Part shown: positions 57,706 through 64,000 of the stretch, one piece after another
How the letters are laid out: the number at the start of each line of letters is the position of its first letter
How positions within the stretch are numbered: the stretch's first letter is position 1
Assembly: GCF_902167145.1 (NCBI RefSeq)
Contig: NC_050105.1
Span: forward strand, 115,027,898 to 115,091,897
Source of the DNA: Zea mays
Taxonomy: Eukaryota; Streptophyta; Magnoliopsida; Poales; Poaceae
DNA: 64,000 nucleotides
Direction of reading: 5' to 3'
Position numbers and translations under genes: made by a program
Notes under the pieces: model-generated
Database searches by the model: none
The model's input: the letters and a program-made list of their open reading frames with translations, nothing else
Told to the model about the DNA's origin: nothing

Positions 57706-59744
57706 TACACGGGGCGACTCACGCTTGGTGAAGTGGTTCAGACAACCAACAGGCGATTCTCAGTGCTCGAAAATGAGGAAAAAACACGGCCCCGTGCCAA
57801 AAATACATACATGTTCAGGCCTCGACAGCCACAATGAACAAAAACACTGGCATTCAAAGTGCCATTACAAACGGAACTCTAGTTCCGCCTCCGCAGGTAC
57901 GAACAACCCCACTCGATGGGGGGGGGGGCCTGCGGAGCAACAGAAGACCGACGGGCGGCTCGCCGTCGCCCGCTCCGGCAGCAACAACAACAACCCCCGC
58001 TCCGGGTGGCCGAACTGCAGCAGCGATGGCCTCAGGGCGGACGCTGCTGCAACCTTGCCCTCGCCTACGCCGACGCTCGAGGGGCGAGGACAAGTACAAA
58101 GAGCCGGAGGCCCGAAGCGCGGATGGTGGCGGTGATCCCGTCGGCAACGGGGACTTCTCGAGCCGCCTCCACCTCGGCACCGACGACAGGGGCCGTCAGC
58201 CCTCCGGCAGATCCCCACTCAGATCCTCCCGGACGAGTGGGGCACCGACCTCCGCGTGGAGGCGCCGTACCGGTGCAAAGGCAGGACCGCCCCAGAACAC
58301 GAACGCCGCCCTGGCAGCGCGCAACATCTTGGGCGGTCCTCCCGTGCGCACGGCGCGACAACCGCCTTTGCGGCAGGAGGGGGCACCGGGAGCCAAGCCG
58401 GTGAGTCCAACGCGCCGAGGCTGACGACGCCCACAGTCGACCCGCCCCGCGTTGTCGAAGTCCGCCCCTCTCGCAGGGCCAGTGAGCGCCCTCTCCCTCG
58501 AACGATGAAGGAGAGGCTGACCCACGAAACCGCGCGGGAGGTAGAGCTTCGGCTCAGCCCGGCCTCCACCCCAGCGAGGATGATGAACATCCTTGAAGCT
58601 GAGGGTGGGACCAAGATCGCAGCCCGGCTTGCTTCTCCCCACCTAGGGGCTAGTGGTCTTCGTCTCGGGTGACCACCGGCGAGGGGATGCAGCCGGGCTG
58701 ACTGATGAAAATCCTTGAAGCCAAACGATGGCTGAAAGGTACCAACTCCCACGGAGTTGCGTTCCCCCCAACGACAAGGCGGAAGGACTGCGGGCATCCC
58801 CCATCCGGGGGCTCGGAAGGTGGAAAGACATGATGCATAAGGGAGCACGAAGACATGGTCGCCTTTCAAGGGGGTCACCCTCCTTTTAAAGGCGACTCTC
58901 CCTACTTGCGTCCCCAGCCGTCGTGGGCTGAGTCTTCTCCAACACGCTCCAAGGTCCTCCCCCTATGGCGTGGGGGCTAGGTCCCACACGTCATGCAAGC
59001 TAGCCCAGAGCAGAAGAAGCCAAACCGCCGCGCGCGGTGCATGCAACCGCCCAGCGGTTACAAGCGGCCCTCCACTTTCGCCCAGACCAGCGGGCGGAAG
59101 GGCGGGCAGCCATGCAGGCGGCATGCAACCGCGCTAAGTGGGCGCACTTCTCCGACTTCCAACACGCCCAGCATGGAGGCACAGGCCCACGCGTCATGCA
59201 ACCGGCGCGCCGGATGCTGCGTGCGAGCAACTGCACCGCCACCCGCGCCACTGCCACGCCTCCTCGACTGTGGCACCAGTACCGCGACTCAAGGCAACCC
59301 TACGCACGACCCAGCAACACCAGCCTGGCGCGATGGTCAATGCGGCCTAAAATGGGTCGGCAGTAATAGTGGTGGCAGGCGGCAGGAGCAGCGGTCACGT
59401 CGTCAGCCAGGCTTATGTCCTATCCAGGGGCAGTGAGAGAACCCTCTCTCATGGCATGAAGACGACGCGCCCGTGTTCCGTTCCTCGAACGGCTCGCGCA
59501 CGCGCAACGGCCGCCCCGCGAACCGCACGCCTCGTCGCATTAACTCCGCGGCGGGAAAGGCGGCGCCTCTGGCAGGGGAAGCGAGCGGCGCTTCGCCTTC
59601 GCCATAATGACCGCGTCAAAAAAGGTACGCCATGTCATTCGATTTCGAATCCTTTTCCTTTTCCTCTTTCTCTCTCTTACGACAGGGACCAGGAAAGGGG
59701 GATACCCCGAAAAGGATCCTTCTCCGTGAAGGAACCAGGCTCCG

Positions 59745-59955
59745 AGCCTCCCTACTGATCAGAGGTTCGAAGGTTGGCCCCTTGGAGGGGTTCAACAGCC
59801 GCCTCAGAGCGCGTGGGCTCCACACCCACTACTGGTCAGAGGTTCGAAGGCCGGCCCCTCAGAAGGGTTCAACGACTGCCTCAGGCTACTCAGGCTCCGC
59901 GCCCACTACTGATCAGGGGTTAGAAGGCTGGCCCTCGAAGGGTTCACAGCCGCCT
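59745..59955 (+). repeat. Tandem repeat near the end of the Huck 3' region
   Basis: Three imperfect units of about 60-70 bp, each with CTACTGATCAGAGGTTCGAA or a close variant, followed by GGCTGGCCCC and GGTTCAACAGCCGCCTCAG. Confidence 0.85.
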
Positions 59956-60691
59956 CAGACGCAGAGCGAGGGATGACCATGGGTACGTTCGATACATAAC
60001 CAAGGCTCGGGCTGCGCTCCCGAGGTACCCTAGGACATTTCCGAGACCAGCGAGAACGATCTTGTAACGGAATCCCATCAGAGGGAGGCATCGAGCCCTC
60101 GGACCCCGTCGACAGGGGACCGGGTCCGGCAGATCACCCGTAGGTACTTTTGGGCGCGCCTCTGGGCCTCTAGCCGACCCCTAGCGAATGGGGCACGGAC
60201 GTCTGCTCGGATTACCCGCCAGCAGCTCACCGGAGACACCATGTTCGGTGCCCACCGAGGGCAACATGGCGCTTTCCCCCCTCCTCCTTGCGGAAAGGCG
60301 ACGCAGGGGCGTATGTAAAAAAGTCGAGTCTGTCCCTGATCGTCCTCTCGCCCTGTGCAGAGGCTCGGGGGCTGCTCTCGCAAACCCGACTCTGGCCAAA
60401 CCGTTGACAGCGTCAACATACCAGCCCGAGAACTTGGAACCCGACCGTGCACCCGGGCTACGGCCAGCTCGCATGAGGGAACGACCAGACCAGCCAAAGC
60501 ATTGCGCGAGGCATTAAGACCTCGGAGGAGTCAAACCACTCCTCCGAGGCGTCGGGGGCTACACCCGGCGGGTGCGCTCGCGCGCACCCACCGGAACAAA
60601 ACGCAACCGAGAAAGGCTGGTCCCCTTGCAAAAAAGTGCGACAAAAGCATCCAAGCGAGTGTTAACACTCCCTTCGAGGCTCGGGGGCTAC

Positions 60692-62309
60692 TGTCGGGGA
60701 CCATAATTAGGGGTACCCTCAAGGCTCCTAATTCTCAGCTGGTAACCCCCATCAGCACAAAGCTGCAAAGGCCTGATGGGTGCGATTAAGTCAGGGATCG
60801 GTCCATTCGAGGGACTCGATCACGCCTCGCCCGAGCCTAGCCTCGGGCAAGGGCAGCCGACCCCGGAGGATCTCCGTCTCGCCCGAGGCCCCCCTCCAGC
60901 GACGAACATACTTCCGGCTTGCCCGAGGCCCTGTCTTCGCTAAGAAGCAACCCTGACCAAATCGCCGCGCCGACCGACCAAATCGCAGGAGCATTTAATG
61001 CAAAGGTGGCCTGACACCTTTATCCTGACGCGTGCCCTTCAGTCGACAGAGCCGAAGTGACCGCAGTCACTTCGCCGCTCCACTGACCGACCTGACAGAA
61101 GGACAGCACCGCCTGTGCCGCACCGACTGCAGTGCCACTTGACAGAGTGAGGCTGACAGGCAGTCAGGCCCGACCTCAGGCACCATAGGAAGCTCCGCTC
61201 CGCCCGACCCAGGGCTCGGACTTGGGCTAAGCCCCGGAAGACGGCGAACTCCGCTCCGCCCGACCCAGGGCTCGGACTTGGGCTAAGCCCCGGAAGACGG
61301 CGAACTCCGCTCCGCCCGACCCAGGGCTCGGACTCGGGCTCAGCCCCGGAAGACGGCGAACTCCGCTCCGCCCGACCCAGGGCTCGGACTCGGGCTCAGC
61401 CCCGAAAGACGATGAACTCCGCTCCGCCCGACCCAAGGCTCGAACTCGGGCTCAGCCCTAGAAGACGACGAACTCCTCTTCGCCCAACCCCAGGGCTCGG
61501 ACTCAACCCTGGCCTCAGCCGATGGTCTCCGCCTCGCCCGACCCAGGGGCTCGGACTCGACCACGGCCACGGAAGACAGACTCAACCTCGACCTCGGAGG
61601 AGCCTCCACATCACCCAACCTAGGGCGCAGACCGACCACGTCGACAGGAGGCGCCTTCATTACCCTACCCCAAGCTGACTCAGGCTACGGGGAACAAGAC
61701 CGGCATCCCATCTGGCTCGCTCCGCCAGATAGGCAATGATGGCGCCCTGCACGCTCTGTGACGACGGCGGCTCTCAGCCCCCTTATGGAAGCAAGAGGAC
61801 ATCAGTAAGGACTCGACAGCCCCGACAGCTGTCCTTCCGCCAGGCTCCAGCTCTCCTCCGACGGCCACGACACCACACGAACCGGGTGCCAAAACCTCTC
61901 CGGCTGCCACGACGGCATGTACTTAGGGCGCTAGCTCTCCTCCGCTAGACACGTAGCACTCTGCTACACCCCCATTGTACACCTGGATCCTCTCCTTACG
62001 CCTATAAAAGGAAGGACCAGGGCCCTCTTAAAGAGGGTTGGCCGCGCGGGGACGAGGACGGGACAGGCGCTCGCGTGAGGCCGCTCGCTCCCTCTCCCGC
62101 GTGGACGCTTGTAACCCCCTACTGCAAGCGCACCCGACCTGGGCGCGGGACGAACACGAAGGCCGCGGGATTTCCACATCTCTCACGCCTGTCTCCGGCC
62201 ACCTTTCTCCCCCCTTCGCGCTCGGCCTCGCGCCGACCCATCTGGGCTGGGGCACGCGGCGACATTTCACTCGTCGGCCCAGGGACCCCCCGGTCTCGAA
62301 ACGCCGACA
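60692..62309 (+). repeat. 3' LTR of Huck
   Basis: 1618 bp, preceded by the tract CTCGGGGGCTAC and ending CCGACA at 62309. It holds five to six 56-bp units (61195-61495), TATAAAA at 62003-62009. A minus-strand open frame runs from F into this LTR by chance. Confidence 0.94.
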
Positions 62310-62314
62310 CTATT

Positions 62315-64000
62315 AATCTTACACCCCGCCCAATCGGCATCCGAATAACCAATCAAATCAAATGTGGATCCCCGAGGGTACCAAAGCCCAAACTTAGGAG
62401 TATAAGCCAAATATCTCAAGATTCGTTTTACGGCCGTAAGGTGGGATTCCTTAGGGTTGGATTGGAATCTTGCACACATGCAAACGGAAAGCATAATGTC
62501 CGGTCGAGATGCACATAAATAGAGTAATGAACCTATCATCGACCGGTATACCTTTTGATCGACGGATTTACCTCCCGTGTCGAGGTCGAGATGCCCATTG
62601 GTTCCCATGGGTGTCTTGATGGGTTTAGCATCCTTCATTCCAAACTTGGTTAGAATGTCTTGAGTATACTTTGTTTGGCTAATGAAGGTGCCTTCTTGGA
62701 GTTGCTTGACTTGGAATCCTAGAAAATACTTCAACTCCCCCATCATCGACATCTCGAATTTTTGTGTCATGATCCTACTAAATTCTTCACATGTAGATTC
62801 GTTAGTAGACCCAAATATGATATCATCAACATAAATTTGGCATACGAACAAATCATTGTCAAGAGTTTTAGTAAATAAGGTAGGATCGGCCTTTCCAACT
62901 TTGAAGCCATTAGCAATGAGGAAATCTCTAAGGCATTCATACCATGCTCTTGGGGCTTGCTTGAGCCCATAAAGCGCCTTAGAGAGCCTATAGACATGGT
63001 TAGGGTACTCACTGTCTTCAAAGCCAGGAGGGTGCTCAACATAGACCTCTTCCTTGATTGGTCCATTGAGGAAGGCACTCTTCACGTCCATTTGGTAAAG
63101 CTTGAAGCCATGGTAAGTAGCATAGGCTAATAATATACGAATAGACTCAAGCCTAGCTACGGGTGCATAGGTTTCACCGAAATCCAAACCTTCGACTTGG
63201 GAGTATCCTTTGGCCACAAGTCGGGCTTTGTTCCTTGTCACCACACCATGCTCGTCTTGCTTGTTGCGGAAGACCCACTTGGTTCCTACAACATTTTGGT
63301 TAGGACGTGGAACTAAATGCCATACCTCGTTCCTAGTGAAATTGTTGAGCTCCTCTTGCATCGCCATCACCCAATCCGAATCTTGGAGTGCTTCCTCTAC
63401 CCTGTGTGGCTCAATAGAGGAAACAAAAGAGTAATGTTCACAGAAATGTGCAACACGAGATCGAGTAGTTACCCCCTTATGAATATCGCCGAGGATGGTG
63501 TCGACGGGATGATCTCGTTGTATTGCTTGGTGGACTCTTGGGTGTGGCGGCCTTGGTTCTTCATCCTCCTTGTCTTGATCATTTGCATCTGCCCCTTGAT
63601 TATTGCCGTCATCTTGAGGTAGCTCATTTGCTTGATTTTCTCCTTCATCAACTTGAGCCTCATCCTCATTTTGGGTTGGTGGAGATGCTTGCGTGGAGGA
63701 GGATGGTTGATCTTGTGCATTTGGAGGCTCTTCGGATTCCTTAGGACACACATCCTCAATGGACATGTTCCTTAGCGTGATGCACAGAGCCTCTTCACCT
63801 ATCTCATCAAGATCAACTTGCTCCACTTGAGAGCCGTTAGTCTCATCAAACACAACGTCACAAGAAACTTCAACAAGTCCTGAGGACTTGTTAAAGACTC
63901 TATATGCCCTTATGTTTGAGTCATATCCTAGTAAAAAGCCTTCTACAGTTTTAGGAGTAAATTTAGATTTTCTACCTCTTTTAACAAGATTAAAGCATTT
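62315..64000 (-). CDS. Integrase end and reverse transcriptase of F pol (partial, open to the window edge)
   Basis: Copia pol read on the minus strand from 64000. It has the integrase C-terminal segment ([15 protein letters not shown], near 63930-63880), an acidic Gln/Glu/Asp-rich linker (63770-63540), and RT starting near 63390. RT includes [32 protein letters not shown] near 63090, intact YVDD at 62822-62833, and [13 protein letters not shown] near 62540. The start of RNase H ([11 protein letters not shown]) is cut at 62315 by Huck. No stop or frameshift is visible across 1.69 kb, in contrast to B and E. The start and gag lie right of the window. Confidence 0.9.

Larger units (their letters stand above)
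56546..60691 (+). other. Long 3' noncoding region of Huck with internal repeats
   Basis: 4.1 kb with no recognised gene. Three copies of a ~65 bp block (GACCGAGCCGAGGGACT...CCTCCGGGATACGGATACC) lie near 56778, 56990 and 57648. Three ~65 bp units with GGTTCGAAGG and GGGTTCA lie in 59750-59955. Polypurine tract at about 60681-60691. GC-rich open frames on both strands at 57830-58880 lack motifs and look spurious. Confidence 0.75.
48337..62309 (+). mobile_element. Huck LTR retrotransposon, full length (13,973 bp)
   Basis: LTRs 48337-49955 (1619 bp) and 60692-62309 (1618 bp) are flanked by CTATT on both sides (48332-48336 and 62310-62314). A gag-pol region in Ty3/gypsy order follows a primer-binding site at 49958. 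A 4.1 kb 3' noncoding region leads to the polypurine tract TCGGGGGCTAC before the 3' LTR. Length, LTR size and the TGTCGGGGACCATAATTAGG terminus are what I remember for maize Huck. LTRs differ by a few bases per 100 (about six in the first 290 by eye). Confidence 0.92.
45825..64000 (-). mobile_element. Element F: Opie/Ji-type Sirevirus inserted in E, itself split by Huck
   Basis: The 3' LTR (45825-47094) is followed leftward-to-rightward by the reverse-complemented polypurine tract (ATCTCCCCCTTTTT), 3' noncoding DNA, the RNase H end (47899-48336), the Huck insertion, then RT and the integrase end (62315-64000). It leaves the window on the right, so gag and the 5' LTR are not seen. Visible coding parts have no stops, so F was probably intact when Huck inserted. 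Confidence 0.9.

Noticed and set aside
57834..58878. Overlapping frames of 130-220 codons on both strands of the Huck 3' region
   Set aside because: High GC lowers the stop frequency; Arg/Pro/Ala-rich readings on both strands with no motif.
59745..59955. tRNA-like GGTTCGAA motifs
   Set aside because: No acceptor stem or anticodon arm could be folded around them by eye.
62267..63853. Long minus-strand frame running from F pol into the Huck 3' LTR
   Set aside because: The last codons before 62315 are chance reading into the Huck LTR; the real F frame continues on the other side of Huck at 48336.

Overview
The window looks like repeat-packed intergenic DNA of maize (Zea mays) or a very close relative. 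I found no convincing host gene, rRNA, tRNA or CRISPR. Almost everything is transposable element: Sirevirus-type Ty1/copia elements of the Opie/Ji kind, Ty3/gypsy elements rich in CCGAAG/CTTCGG, one 14 kb element that I recognise as Huck, and one PIF/Harbinger DNA transposon. Family names come from memory of maize repeats; the domain calls come from motifs visible in the sequence.

Layout. A (1-3259, minus): 5' part of a Ty3/gypsy element whose gag is missing; it runs off the left edge. 3260-5949: unassigned repeats, including a diverged ~0.7 kb tandem duplication. B (5950-14928, plus): old, decayed Sirevirus with a truncated 3' LTR. C (14929-16567): 3' end of another Sirevirus. H (16717-20364, plus): PIF/Harbinger transposon with 3-bp TSDs, a Myb/SANT-like gene and a DDE transposase, both frameshifted. 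20365-22587: unassigned repeats and a GC-rich block. E (22588 to at least 45824, plus): a Sirevirus that hosts the rest. D (23654-32658, plus) sits in its LTR, G (33275-40270, minus) in its gag, and F (45825 to beyond 64000, minus Sirevirus) in its 3' noncoding part. A Huck solo LTR (29960-31634, TSD AGCAG) sits in D. A full-length Huck (48337-62309, TSD CTATT) sits in the pol of F.

Insertion order can be read directly: E is older than D, G and F; D is older than the solo Huck LTR; F is older than the full Huck. By eye, the LTR pairs of B differ most, those of D and Huck by a few per cent, and those of G (581 bp each) not at all, so G inserted very recently.

The most interesting item is G. 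It is a 7.0 kb non-autonomous LTR element with a broken gag and only the last part of an integrase, yet it carries an apparently intact three-exon gene on the opposite strand (34319-37193, about 909 codons) with its own TATA box. D carries a decayed relative of the same antisense gene, with the same type of tandem repeat between gag and that gene. The two therefore form a lineage in which the antisense gene, and not gag-pol, is retained. Antisense extra ORFs are known in Tat-lineage Ty3/gypsy elements; what is notable here is the intact state in a very young non-autonomous copy.
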